Below, one piece after another: positions 34,068-43,952 of a stretch of DNA of 64,000 bases (its first letter is position 1; every line of letters starts with the position of its first letter). The DNA is from Hemicordylus capensis (lineage: Eukaryota; Chordata; Lepidosauria; Squamata; Cordylidae). The notes beneath the pieces were generated by a model, which saw only the letters and a list, made by a program, of their open reading frames with translations, ran no database searches and was not told where the DNA came from. The stretch covers positions 11,434,501-11,498,500 of the forward strand of contig NC_069662.1 of assembly GCF_027244095.1 (NCBI RefSeq). The letters are read 5' to 3'. The position numbers and the translations under genes were made by a program.

Positions 34068-34299
34068 ATCTGTGTCCTTCGGTGGCTGGTGAGGCCTAGC
34101 AGGATGACTTGGGTGATGGTTGTGTGGTTCACAGGCCCTTTCCTGTCCTGTATGCTGCAGACAAAGAGAAACAGAGAGAAGTGAATGAACATCTTTCCCC
34201 ATACACTCTATTTATGCCTGAGCTGTGTGGCCATTTCTTCTTCCATTAGCACAAGTTGATTCCCACCACCAGCAGATGCACACGTTCATCCTCCCCCCA

Positions 34300-34380
34300 G
34301 TTTATTTCATGACTTAACCCCTCCAGCATAGGGCAGCAAACATGCATGCAAACATGCTGTTCACACCATGAAGGCCAAAG
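34300..34380 (-). repeat. Block A fragment upstream of OR5
   Basis: Short match to block A (CCTCCAGCA.AGGGCAGCA.A..CATGCAAACATGC). The rest of this copy is displaced to 35815-35935 by inserted repeats. No mini-exon 1 was found for OR5. Confidence 0.6.
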
Positions 34381-34489
34381 TTCATCACTGTTTTTCAAAT
34401 GAGCTCCACTTTGGCAAAAATAACAAAAAACTCCAACAACAACAAAATCATCTATGTGGCAGCCACTTTCCATAGTGCTGACCTCTGCA

Positions 34490-35060
34490 CAGTACTAAAA
34501 ACTTACTTGTTTGGCTTGGCCCCAGGGGCGTAGCAAGGTTGGAGTGGGCCCAGAGACAAGATTTTAAAATGGGCCCCTTGCTGATATACACACAGAAACA
34601 CACTTCACAATATATAGTGCACTCACACTCACATCCCCATTATGAATACGGTGAATATCTACTTCACATAGAATCTATTTTTTTTTACTCTCTGCTACTG
34701 CTGATTTCCAAGAGACTCAACATAATTCATAGGGGGTGCAACACGGGTGGGTGGGGGAGTCATGTGACGTGCCTCTAGGGGGCCCCTCGAGGCAGTGGGG
34801 CCCCGAGACTACTGCCTCCCCTTGCCTAATGGTAGTTATGCCTTCTTGGCCCTAAAGACTTGGCCTTCCAAGGTTTTTAAACTTCTTAAAAAAATTTAAA
34901 ATGGTTTTAACTGGCTCTGAACTGTTTTAGATTTTTTATATTGTTTTAACCTGTTTGTTTTAAAAGCTGTTTGTTGTAGTATTTTAGCTGTTACACACCA
35001 CCCAGAGCCTTTGTATGGGGCAGTATAGAAATGTAATAAACAAACAAACAAACAAACCTG
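34490..35060 (+). mobile_element. L2-like LINE 3' end, split by a hAT element
   Basis: 34490-34522 plus 34853-35060 form a plus-strand 3' end (LLVWLGPKDLA-like end of the coding part, poly-TTTTAA tract, CACCCAGAGCCTTTGTATGG, AATAAACAAACAAAC tail). The hAT at 34523-34844 interrupts it. Confidence 0.65.
34523..34844. mobile_element. Short hAT element, relative of 30483
   Basis: Begins CAGGGGCGTAGCAAGGTTGG, identical in its first ~55 bp to the OR5 insertion apart from single changes. It ends TAGTTATGCCTT. An 8-bp target duplication CTTGGCCC lies at 34515-34522 and 34845-34852. It is an internal-deletion derivative inserted in an L2-like tail. Confidence 0.85.
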
Positions 35061-35814
35061 TACTTTTCTCAGTGCTTGCTCGGCGGGGCCTTTTTAACAG
35101 AGACGGAACCCTCTTTTAAGAGCTCTTGGAGGAAAGCACTGGGAAGGGCTATCCTTCCCAGCACTCTGTGCACACCTTCCAAAATGGTGCAGGGGCTCAA
35201 GAAGGCTCTGTTTCCCCTAAAGGACACCCACCATGTGTACTGGGCAAAGCCCAGCTATGCATGAAGAGAATTGTCTCCACAAGGTACAAGGGGGACTGAT
35301 CATCGTATTTGGCTTTGGTTGAAGCTTCACACAGTCGGGCCCAATAAACAATTAGTAACTTCAGGTTGATATGGGTCTCCACTGGCCCCCAGGAGGTTTA
35401 CAGACAGGGCTTTCCCCCCCGAATCCACTCCTGATTGGAGTGTGCCAGTCCACATATTTGCTGGATTTAACCCAACCTCCCTGCGGGCTATCAGGGAGCA
35501 GGAGAGACGGGGCTTTGTTTTTCTCCAAAGAGAAGCTGCGAATTCTGGCTTGGCCCGAGTTATGTCTGGGGTTAAAAAAATCCTGTTTCCAGCAGCTTTT
35601 GAAAAAAATAATCTGGGGCTTCGGCTTCCTCAGAAGGTGTTGATGGACCTGCTGATGGCTATGCAAAGGAGGTGCTGCTGGCTATGTGAATGGTCCATCT
35701 AATCCCTAGAATTAAAATGCCTCGAATCTGCTGCGAAGCAGATTTGCTCTTCAGATACCTCAAGGCATAGAGCCATGTGTGAAGAACCTCCTGGGCTAAC
35801 AATGCAGAACACTG
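35061..35814. other. Unassigned, likely old repeats
   Basis: No gene. The stretch is foreign to the OR duplication unit, because it separates two parts of block A. It is therefore probably made of inserted elements whose ends I could not define. Confidence 0.4.
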
Positions 35815-36365
35815 GAATAGAGGAATACCTAAACCCTAACTCACATGGGGATTACTGATTATGTGTTTTCTCAGTGCTCCTTGCATTCCTTCCTTGAATG
35901 AAGGTTAAGCTCCATTCAGGAGTTATGTTATAAAGGGGAGTCAGGGGTACTTACCTGAAGGATCGGCAGTGGCAGGAGCAGCGGAGGGGGAGGTGGCAGC
36001 AGCTCCCCTCCACCCCCACTGGGCTCCTCCTTCGTAGCTGTGGTCAGAGAAGGCCCGAAATGGGCCACTGCCAGCCCAGGCTACTCTGAGGAAGGCCTGA
36101 GTGGGTGGAAAGAAGCTGTTGCTGCCACTAGTCCTTCATGTAAGTACCCCCTGGCTCCCCTGCTGTCCCATCTAGCCCTAGGGAATACCCCTTGGCCTTT
36201 TACTAGTAAAGGGGAATCTTCAGCAGATTCCTCTTTATGAGTAGATCCCCGAACTGGGCCATGAACCGATTCAAACTGGTATGGCAGTCGAACCGGTCGG
36301 GGCCCAATTGATTTGAAACCAGTTCAGATTCTAACCAAATCAGCCTGGCCGGTTCCATGCACATC
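35815..36365. repeat. Block A remnant followed by partial hAT-like element
   Basis: 35815-35935 continues block A (AACACTGGAATAGAGGAATACC, AAGCTCCATTCAGGAGTTAT). 35940-36365 is GC-rich, then has the GAACCGATTCAAACTGGT and GGTTCCATGCACATCCCA end typical of the TAGGGATGTGCA hAT family. Its left end is not clear. Confidence 0.5.
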
Positions 36366-36730
36366 CCAGATAGTTCATGAGAGTCTCCTTACCTGTCCAT
36401 GCTTGCTTCTATTCTATGACCCCTTCTTTAATTCTTCAAGTACTTCCTAAATTGAGTCAGTCCTCTTTCTTTCCACTTAGAGAGAAGATGGAAACATCCC
36501 CCCCCCCGCCCCCGCTGCCCACCTATTCATTATATAACTAGTAGAAAGGATTAGGTCTTTCCCATCCTAAGGTATTTCACCAATAATCTAGTTGAGCTTT
36601 TAGTCTCTACAGGGATCTCCATGTGTGTTCCTTAAACAGCTGCAGCAACTAGACTCTGCACTCTGTAACTGGAGTAGAAGCTTTCCTTAGAATATTCTGC
36701 TGTTTAATTCTCTAAGTTTGATCTAAACCC
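36366..36730. repeat. Second copy of the 16660 block, possible LTR fossil
   Basis: Same orientation and layout as 16660-16990. It is absent from the OR6 duplication unit, where 45600 continues the flank directly, so it is an insertion and not part of the ancestral unit. Family unassigned; looks old. Confidence 0.3.
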
Positions 36731-37309
36731 CTAATAGGGTCCCTGGGTGCTCAAACGCAAACAACCCAAAGAGAAGAAAACTCCTATACAGTTGTGCTGG
36801 GCTTGTAACACTTCCAGGTGTGGTGTTGTGTTTTTTTGGTGGGGGGGCAACGATAGCACTAATGAATGCTTTGCCTCATTAAAACTCATTTCTAAACATG
36901 GGAGTAGTCAAAGTTTGAGGCTCAAATGTTACTATAAAATAATATTGTTTATTATACATGGAACAGGAGATTTGAAGAGGCAGCCTTCATGTTTCTCAAA
37001 CCTCCATGTAGGGAATCCTGACCGGATTCAAACTGACCTGGCCTTCTCCAGGATCAGGATCGGGTTGGGTTTGGTTCAGCCATCACATCAGTTCCGGGGG
37101 TATACTTGTAAAGGGGAATTCCTAACATGGAGGAGGGGAGAGAAAGGGTCCTTACTTAGTATCTTTTAGTTCAGATTGCAGGAGGTGTGTGATGGATAGT
37201 CTCCGGAGGTGGTGGTGGGTCGGTGGTGGGATGTCCTCCAACCCCACCCCCCCAACTGGCCTCCTGAATGACAACCTGGGCCAGCTGTGGCCTGGTTCAA
37301 GCCTCCACA
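36731..37309. other. Duplicated flank, no gene
   Basis: 36760-37010 is paralogous to 45600-45840 (TACAG.TGTGCTGGG, ACCACTTCCAGGTG-like, AAATGTTACTATAAAA, TTTATTA.ACATGGAACAGGAGATTTG). The partial hAT-like words at 37010-37130 (GATCGGGTTGGGTTTGGTTC) suggest another degraded element. Confidence 0.45.
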
Positions 37310-37710
37310 CATGCATATTAGCCAAGATAGCCAAAAATTTGTCATGGCTGGTGTCTGTGCCAGATCAAAGATTGATATGGAGCACAATGAAGCAGACCTA
37401 AAATATGGTGGCCACCAGTAAGTAGGAGGTGCATGTGGAGAAGGCCTTATTGGACCCTGCACCTGTGCTCACATGCATGACTGGCAAGATGAAGAGACCA
37501 TAAGAAGCCAGGAGGGCAGTCAGCAGGAAGAGGAAGATGATCACCCTTGCCCACAACATTGTGGCCTCAGTGAAGAAAAAGTCAGTGCTTCTTGGTCTTG
37601 TCACCATGACAAACTCAGAGGAGAAATGTTTGATATAGTTGGAGCTACAGAACGGGTGGTGAAAAATACAGGATGTAATCAGTCTAGGGAGAAGATGGCC
37701 AGGATGGGGT
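37310..37710 (-). pseudogene. Olfactory receptor remnant (lineage B)
   Basis: The minus strand retains EC2 to TM6-TM7: KHFSSEFVMV, TEATMLWARVIIFLFLLTALLASYGLFIL, GSNKAFSTCTSYLLVATIF and then a RSASLCSIS part in another frame. The N-terminal half and TM7 are lost. At least one frameshift separates the pieces. It belongs to a second OR lineage within the duplication unit. Its counterpart at 45862 keeps only the C-terminal tail. Confidence 0.75.
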
Positions 37711-37769
37711 CATAGCTCTGTGGGAGAGCACCTGTGGTTCCAGATTCCCTCCCTGGCATCTCTAGGTTG

Positions 37770-38667
37770 GGGGAACCCTTACATTAGATAAACAACTTCA
37801 CACTACATCAAAACCAGATGCTTTGCACTGGAAAGCTTATGGGATTCCATCCCATAATGAGGATGAGCACATTTGCTCATCTCAATTGTTCAAACCAAGC
37901 AATCATCATCATCACTGGTCAAAATCCTCATGAAGAGAAATTCATGAGTAGGTAATACATTTCATTTCACCTTCAAGCTTTTCAAGGAGGAATCACGGTT
38001 TTTAAGACAATCACAAACAGTGAACAAATATGTGCATCACCAGACTATTTCTGCATAATTCTGTTTGGATTTAGCATCTACAAAAATCACCCCACCTGAT
38101 ACTCTCATGCCCAGCACCTTCAAAAAGGTCGTCTTTCATCTTCACGATTAGTGAAGCCTAGGGTCCTTAAAGATATTTTCCCAACTAATTCTGAAAGATT
38201 TCTAAAGTGATGCAGGTCCAAAGGATTCTTCTGCTGACTGGTTCAATCAGCCAGTTCCTGAACCATGTAGGGGGGGAAATGGAACATATGCTTGCCAGCT
38301 CATTGTCATCTATTTAAAATCACTTACAGTTATAAAGATTCTGGATTATGTCCACTGGGGATCCATCTCTTCTCTGAGCAATTCCCTGTTTCCTTCTGCA
38401 TTATAAACATCCAATTATTACTTCTAAATCCCTGAGGTTTCTGCCAGTTAAATAGTATAATCTGGAAGCAATATCTGATAATCAGACAAAATGACCCTTG
38501 AATAGCCTTACTGAAATTAAGTAATCCTTTAGGGCAACTCTTGAATAGTACTTTTTAGAAAATTGGTCTGGATGTCAGGCAGTATTTTCTCATACTAAGC
38601 AATTTTTGAAAGCTGATGTAATTTCTTCTCAATTTAAATTAGAGCAGAGATAAAATTGCATCATCAA
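37770..38667 (-). repeat. Segmental duplication block B
   Basis: Third copy of block B. It is cut at 38667 by a hAT element and resumes at 39828 with TGTGTAAAGTTGTCCTGCATTG. Confidence 0.8.
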
Positions 38668-38949
38668 TAGGGAAATGCAAATCAATTTGTGGCCAAATCG
38701 GTTTGTTGAATTTGGTCAATTTGAGTGATTCGACATCAAATCACCCTTGAGGATACTGACCAGATTTGAGGTTGAATCGACTGAACCTATATTTGGCTCA
38801 AATTAATTCAGCAATTTGAGTATCCAGTCTAGAGACCTGGTCTACCCACTGGGTTCTTTGGGTAGATCAGCAAATCAAATGGTTTTGCATTTTGGGCAGT
38901 ATACAAATACCGCCCAAAGAGATTTGCATTTTGCATGGTATACAAATGT

Positions 38950-38990
<41 letters not shown>

Positions 38991-39819
38991 ATGGGAATTT
39001 CCCATTGGGTTTGCTGGACAGCTGGTCTACACATAGAACAGAAAGGGTAGACCAGGCCGCCTTAAAATGGGTCATGAGAGGTCACTGACTTGGAATTACC
39101 CAGTTTAGTGACCTGGTCTGCTCATTAGGTTCTATGGGTAGACAAGCTCTCCAGCAAACCCAATGGGAAATTCCCATTGGGTTTGCTGGAGAGCTGTTCT
39201 ATTCAATGAACCTAATGCTTAGACCAGGTCTCCCTTTTAAAATTAGTGGGTCTGCCTTGTAAAAAAATTAACAAAAAATCAACCAAATGGCCAATTGTTA
39301 AGTGGGTTAGGTAGTGAGTAGCACCCATAGTTCCCTGCCACCCAACTGCTTTGGTACCCCTAGGCCTTAAAAATGCTGCCGAATCCATTCAAATTCAAAT
39401 CAAATCAAATTCGAATCGAATCGACCCAGATTCATAGGAACATAGGAAGTTGCCATATACTGATAGACCACTGGTCTCTCTAGCTCAGTATTGTCTTCCT
39501 AGACTGGCAGCAGCTTCTTCAAGGTTGCAGGCAGGAATCTCTCTCAGCCCTATCTTGAAGAAGCAAGCGAGGGAACTTGAAACCTTCTGCTCTTCCCAGA
39601 TTGGCTCCATCCCCTGAGGGGAATATCTTCCAGTGCTCATACTTCTTGTCTCCCATTCGAATGCAACCAGGGTGGACCATGCTTAGCTAAGGGGACAAGT
39701 CATGCTTGCTACCACAAGACTAGCTCTCCTCTTCAATGCCAGCAGATTATCAAATGAAATCAGGGTGATTCAATCTGAACTGAAATCAAATTGAAAAATT
39801 CCATTCGTGCAAATCCCTA
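38668..39819. mobile_element. hAT-type element, 1152 bp, with nested SINE
   Basis: Ends TAGGGAAATGCAAAT and TTCGTGCAAATCCCTA. Target duplications are ATCATCAA and GTCATCAA (7 of 8 bases). The paralogous block B copies (for example 20610-20630, TTGCATCATCAGTGTATAAAG) show the empty site. It contains a (TAAA)n array at 38953-38991 and inverted GACCTGGTCTAC/GTAGACCAGG words. A SINE (39433-39733) is inserted near its right end. Confidence 0.88.
39433..39733 (-). mobile_element. Composite SINE with possible 5S-like head
   Basis: Minus strand: GAGAGCTAGTCTTGTGGTAG head, then GGTTGCATTCGAATGGGAGAC, which resembles the 5S rRNA word GGTTAGTACTTGGATGGGAGACC. Then come GGAAGAGCAGAAGG, GACAATACTGAGCTAGAGAG and the CTTCCTATGTTCCTATG end. 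A plus-strand sister lies at 52216-52527. Confidence 0.8.
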
Positions 39820-39844
39820 GTCATCAATGTGTAAAGTTGTCCTG

Positions 39845-40215
39845 CATTGCGTTTCTTTTCAGCTTTTGGCCTGGCATCTCAGTGGCAACATGGTAACCCT
39901 TGATTGTGTCTTTCACCTTTATGAATGCTTTGGCTAGACCTCTCCCCCCCACCCCGAAAGATAGAGATCTCTGCATTAAAAAGGGGTATGATCACAATGT
40001 ACAAGACAGCCAGAAGTTGTGCAGACTGTGTCTGTGCCTGGCCAAACTGTAATGTACAAAGAAATGATGGCGCAGTAGACCAGCTCCTTAAGAGCTAATC
40101 ACTGAAATATAAGGCCTGTGGAGAAGACATGTTTTTCTGGGCTCTTCCTTTAAGGAGTTTTTAGGAAGTTCTGCTGACCCGGTTTTGGCAATGGTTACAC
40201 CCTCTCTTTAAATAT
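39845..40215 (-). pseudogene. Olfactory receptor remnant (lineage C)
   Basis: Paralog of 27328-27680 with the same layout in block B. The minus strand shows GQAQTQSAQLLAVLYIVIIPLF-like and AKAFI-like pieces broken by indels. It is identified mainly through alignment with the 27.3 kb copy and is deeply eroded. Confidence 0.55.
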
Positions 40216-40299
40216 CTACAATGTCTCTCAATGTATTTGTGGGCTGGCTCAATCATCGTGGTTTTAACCTTCAAAGTTCTACCTTATCTGGGACCTGAA

Positions 40300-40800
40300 C
40301 TAGCAAGAATCATGGGATTTTAGAGTTAGAAGGTGCTGTACAGATCTTCTAGTCTTGTTTCCTCCTCGGTGGAGGAAATTGCTAGAGCATCCCTGAAAGC
40401 TCGTTGTCCAGCCTCTGCTTGAAAACTTCCACGGATGGAGTGCCCATCACTGCCTGATGCTGTTTGTTCCACTGTCAAACCACTTCTACATTTAGGAAAC
40501 GCTTCCAAGAGTCTAGCCTAAATCTACTTCCTTGCCATTTCGACCGATTGGTTCTCATCCTGACCCTGAGAGCACCAGAGAGCAGGTCCACTTCTTGTTC
40601 TATGTGACAGCCATTCAGATATTTGAAGGAAGCTATTGTATCAGACCAAAGAGACCCAGATCCTTCAACCACTCTTCATAGGACTTGGTTTCCATACCCA
40701 TCACCATCTTTGTCTCCATCCCATGAACCCATTCTAGTTTATCAAGGTCCTTCCTAAAATGTGACACCTGGAACTAGACACACTATTCCTGTTATTATAT
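40300..40800 (-). mobile_element. CR1 LINE 3' fragment, older subfamily
   Basis: Minus-strand CR1 3' region. On the plus strand the typical words are TTGTCCAGCCTCTGCTTGAA, GTTCCACTGTCAAACCACTT, TTGGTTCTCATCCTGACCCT, CAGATATTTGAAGGAAGCTA and TTCATAGGACTTGGTTTCCA. More diverged than the 52.8 kb element. Confidence 0.8.
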
Positions 40801-40867
40801 GAGTGTGCAAAATCGTTGCCATAATCTCAGATGCAGTTCTGCATGTTCCCACTTGGGTAGAGTTGAG

Positions 40868-41350
40868 ATGGGCAACTAGAGAGGGAAGGAGCCGGGTCTC
40901 GCGACTAGTGAGACCCGGTTTTTGTTAGTGCACGGGGAGAGCAGGCTAAGCCCACTCTCCCTGCACACGAGTGGGGAGGGAGCCCTGGGCGGCCGGATCG
41001 GCCACCCACATGATTGCCGGCTCCATGATGGAGCTGGCGGGGGCTGGGAGGAGCAGGGGCTGATCAGCTCCCGCAAGCTCCAGCATGCCCTGCGCAGGTA
41101 TGCAGGGCATGCTGGCGAGACCCCGGAGCCGGGAGGCAGCTTTTTGTCTCCCCTCCAGGGGTCTCCTCGTGAGTGGGTGCGGTGCGAAGCCATGCCACGG
41201 CTACTCACGATTATTAAAACCAGGTTTTAGGGCAGAAGTTCTTGAGCGGGTTACCCACTCTAGAACCACCGAGCTCGCAGCCGAGCCCGGTGGTTCTTAC
41301 AATCTGCAAAAATCGGGCTAGGCTCTCCTAGCCCGGTTTTGCAGATCATG
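40868..41350. mobile_element. GC-rich MITE-like element
   Basis: GC-rich insert in AT-rich DNA with internal inverted repeats (GGAGAGCAGGCTAAGCCCAC...CTCTCC; GGGCTAGGCTCTCCTAGCCC; CCGGGTCTCGCGACTAGTGAGACCCGG). Related sequence occurs at 3640-3830 (GGTGGCCGATCCAGCTGCC, GGGGAGAGCGGACTAAGCCC) and 62095-62520. Superfamily unknown. Confidence 0.6.
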
Positions 41351-41429
41351 AGACTAGCCCCACAGTTTGCTTTGTAACAACAGCTCTATTGCATTGAACG
41401 TATGTGCAGCGGTCTGTACACATGTATAT

Positions 41430-41813
41430 GATTTTGTGTATATGATTTTGTTACCACCAGTATGTCTGGTGGCGACTCAGAGGCGGGCCTTCTCTGTAGC
41501 TGCTCCTGGACTGTGGAATGCACTCCATGCAGAAATTCGTAATTTAAATTCTTTATTGGCCTTCAGGAGAGCCCTCAAAACCGATCTGTTTGGCCTGGCC
41601 TTCCAGAGTTTTTTAATCGTTGTAAGGGTTTTTAATGTTGTAACCTGGGTTTTCAGGGTTTTTAAACTGTTCTGACTGTTTAATTGTTGTTGTTTTATGC
41701 TGTTTTATAATTTCTGTTTTAACTGTTGATTGGTTTTAATGGTTTTGTTTTCATTGTAAACTGCCCTGAGCCATTCTGGAAGGGCAGTATAGAAACTGAA
41801 TAAATAATTAAAA
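41430..41813 (+). mobile_element. L2-like LINE 3' end
   Basis: Plus-strand coding remnant RAFSVAAPGLWNALHAEIRN and RRALKTDLFGLAFQSF. A T-rich 3' UTR follows, ending CTGCCCTGAGCCATTCTGG...GTATAGAAACTGAATAAATAA. This motif set is characteristic of the C-terminus of L2-clade LINE proteins. Confidence 0.75.
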
Positions 41814-41815
41814 TA

Positions 41816-42595
41816 CATTTGAAACTCGGAAAATTAGAATATTGTGCAAAAGTCCATTAATTTCAGTAATGCAAATTAAAAGGTGAAACTGATATATGAG
41901 ACAGACGCATTACATGCAAAGCGAGATAAGTCAAGACTTAATTTGTTATAATTGTGATGATCATGGCGTACAGCTCATGAAAACCCCAAATCCACAATCT
42001 CAGAAAATTAGAATATTACATGGAACCAAGAAGACAAGGATTGAAGAATAGAACAATATCGGACCTCTGAAAAGTATACAGTGTACTGTGCTTGATTGGC
42101 CAGCAAACTCGCCTGACCTGACCCCACAGAGAATCTATGGGGCATTGCCAAGAGAAGGATGAGAGACATGAGACCAAACAATGCAGAATTGCTAAAGGCC
42201 GCTAATGAAGCATCCTGGTCTTCCATAACACCTCATCAGTGCCACAGGCTGATAGCATCCATGCCACGCCACATTGAGGCAGTAATTGCTGCAAAAGGGG
42301 CCCAAACCAAGTACTGAATACATATGCATGCTTATACTTTTCAGAGGTCCGATATTGTTCTTTTCTTCAATCCTTGTCTTCTTGGTTCCATGTAATATTC
42401 TAATTTTCTGGGATTGTGGATTTGGGGTTTTCATGAGCTGTACGCCATGATCATCACAATTATAACAAATTAAGGCTTGACTTATCTCGCTTTGCATGTA
42501 ATGCGTCTGTCTCATATATCAGTTTCACCTTTTAATTTGCATTACTGAAATTAATGGACTTTTGCACAATATTCTAATTTTCCGAGTTTCACCTG
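41816..42595 (+). mobile_element. Tc1/mariner element with ~260-bp inverted repeats
   Basis: TA target duplications (41814-41815, 42596-42597). Arms 41816-42079 and 42331-42595 are near-perfect inverted repeats (GAAACTCGGAAAATTAGAAT). Between them is a plus-strand transposase C-terminus: LDWPANSPDLTP, then in another frame ENLWGIAKRRMRDMRP and EASWSSITPHQCHRL, ending at a stop near 42317. One frameshift is visible and the N-terminal DNA-binding part is absent, so it is a non-autonomous internal-deletion copy. Confidence 0.9.
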
Positions 42596-42805
42596 TAAAT
42601 ACTAAATACTAAATGACTGGACATGGAATCATTGTGAAAATGAACCTGAGTACAGGTCCCCTAAAACACGGGGTAGAGATACAAAGCCCAATCCACACAT
42701 CATATTCAGCACTTGTACAATGAGGGTATAATTCACACAGGCACAGTGCTGTACACAGGTACAATTATTCACACATTATGTTGAACACAGGTACAGAAGT
42801 ATAAT

Positions 42806-43043
42806 TTTTTATTTATTTTATTATTTTATTTTTACATTTTATATCCTGCTCTTCCTCCAAGGAGCCCAGAGCGGTGTACTACATACTTGAGTTTCTCCTC
42901 ACAACAACCCTGTGAAGTAGGTTAGGCTGAGAGAGAAGTGACTGGCCCAGAGTCACCCAGCAAGTATCATGGCTGAATGGGGATTTGAACTCAGGTCTCC
43001 CCGGTCCTAGTCCAGCACTCTAACCACTACACCACACTGGTAC
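42806..43043 (-). mobile_element. Sauria-type SINE
   Basis: Second well-preserved copy. Minus strand: TGGTGTAGTGGTTAGAGTGC, B box GAGTTCAAATCC, ACCTACTTCACAGGGTTG and CTCCTTGGAGGAAGAGCAGG tail. Confidence 0.9.
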
Positions 43044-43178
43044 TTGAGTGTCCTGTTTGCTATTCATTTCTGGAATGAACACAGATACAGTCCTTCATAG
43101 ACAAATGTGTACGCTCATGCAATAGAATGTCTGGATAGGACTAATGTGTCAATAACTGTATGTGCATACAGATCTGTA

Positions 43179-43682
43179 CAGGTGGACCTCGCTATACATG
43201 GTTCCACTAATGGCAGTTTTGCATATTCATGGTCCATAAGAAGGCACTCTACCTCATTTTCTGTGGACACGAAAGGGTTAAAACCAACGTATCTACAGTT
43301 CCTAGAAGGCCAGAAATTGCCACAGAGGTCTTTTCCAGCCACCATTTTACAAAGTGGAACCATTTGTGTTTAAAAAATTGGGTGTGGCTTTCCCTCCATG
43401 ACTTTCCCTCCATTTGGGAGGAAAAATTGGGTGTGGCTTTCCCTCCATGACTTCCCCTCCATTTGGGACTTGAATGGGGGGGGGCATTTCTGGATGCCTA
43501 GAGACCCACAGATCATGGTAGGGCACTTTATTTGGCCTGTTTTCACAGTTTTTAGGGGATTTTAGGGCAATTTTTTGAAGTCTGGGAACCTAACCCCTGC
43601 GATCCCATCAATGACTCATAATGCATCGTTACCTATGGTAATCTGCAAGAACGAAATCCCTGCAGATAATGAGGTCCACCTG
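43179..43682. mobile_element. Tigger/pogo-like MITE, 504 bp
   Basis: CAGGTGGACCTCGC at the left and GAGGTCCACCTG at the right, between TA dinucleotides (43177-43178 and 43683-43684). It interrupts block C; the paralog at 23980-24000 (GATCTGTACGTGTGTACACC) shows the uninterrupted site. Shares the KPTYLQFLEGQ-reading stretch with the copy at 13638-14764. Confidence 0.9.
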
Positions 43683-43952
43683 TATATGAATACACTGTTT
43701 AAACAACTTTTATGCATGTTGAATAGAATGTGTAAATAGGACTAAGACTGAATTAACAGTTTCCATTGGCTACTAATCAACCTGATATTCTCTGCCTTGG
43801 CTGTACTCCAGATAAAGGAATACAAATCCACAAATCTTGGATAAACAGTAATGATTACATTATCAAGAACTCTGGAGAGGTGGCCTTTAGATTTTCTCAA
43901 ATGCTATGCACCTGTGAGCACATGTGATTTTATTTTTTAAGAGGACGGGAAC

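Larger units (their letters stand above)
30103..34154 (-). pseudogene. Olfactory receptor split by two hAT insertions (OR5)
   Basis: The OR exon lies in three pieces: 34154-34068 (N-terminus, DRKGPVNHTTITQVILLG), 32217-31711 (TM1 to EC2, with PMYFFLSNLSGLEI, MAYDRYLAIC and PFCGPNRINHFSC) and 30482-30103 (TM5 to C-terminus, with KAFSTCISHL and PLLNPFIYTLRNKD). Between them sit a 1850-bp and a 1228-bp hAT element, each with an 8-bp target duplication. Every piece is open and in register with its neighbours, so I see no other lesion. The gene was apparently intact until the transposons landed. The acceptor before 34154 (TTTGTCTGCAG) is kept, and the start codon position is GTG as in OR4. Confidence 0.92.
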
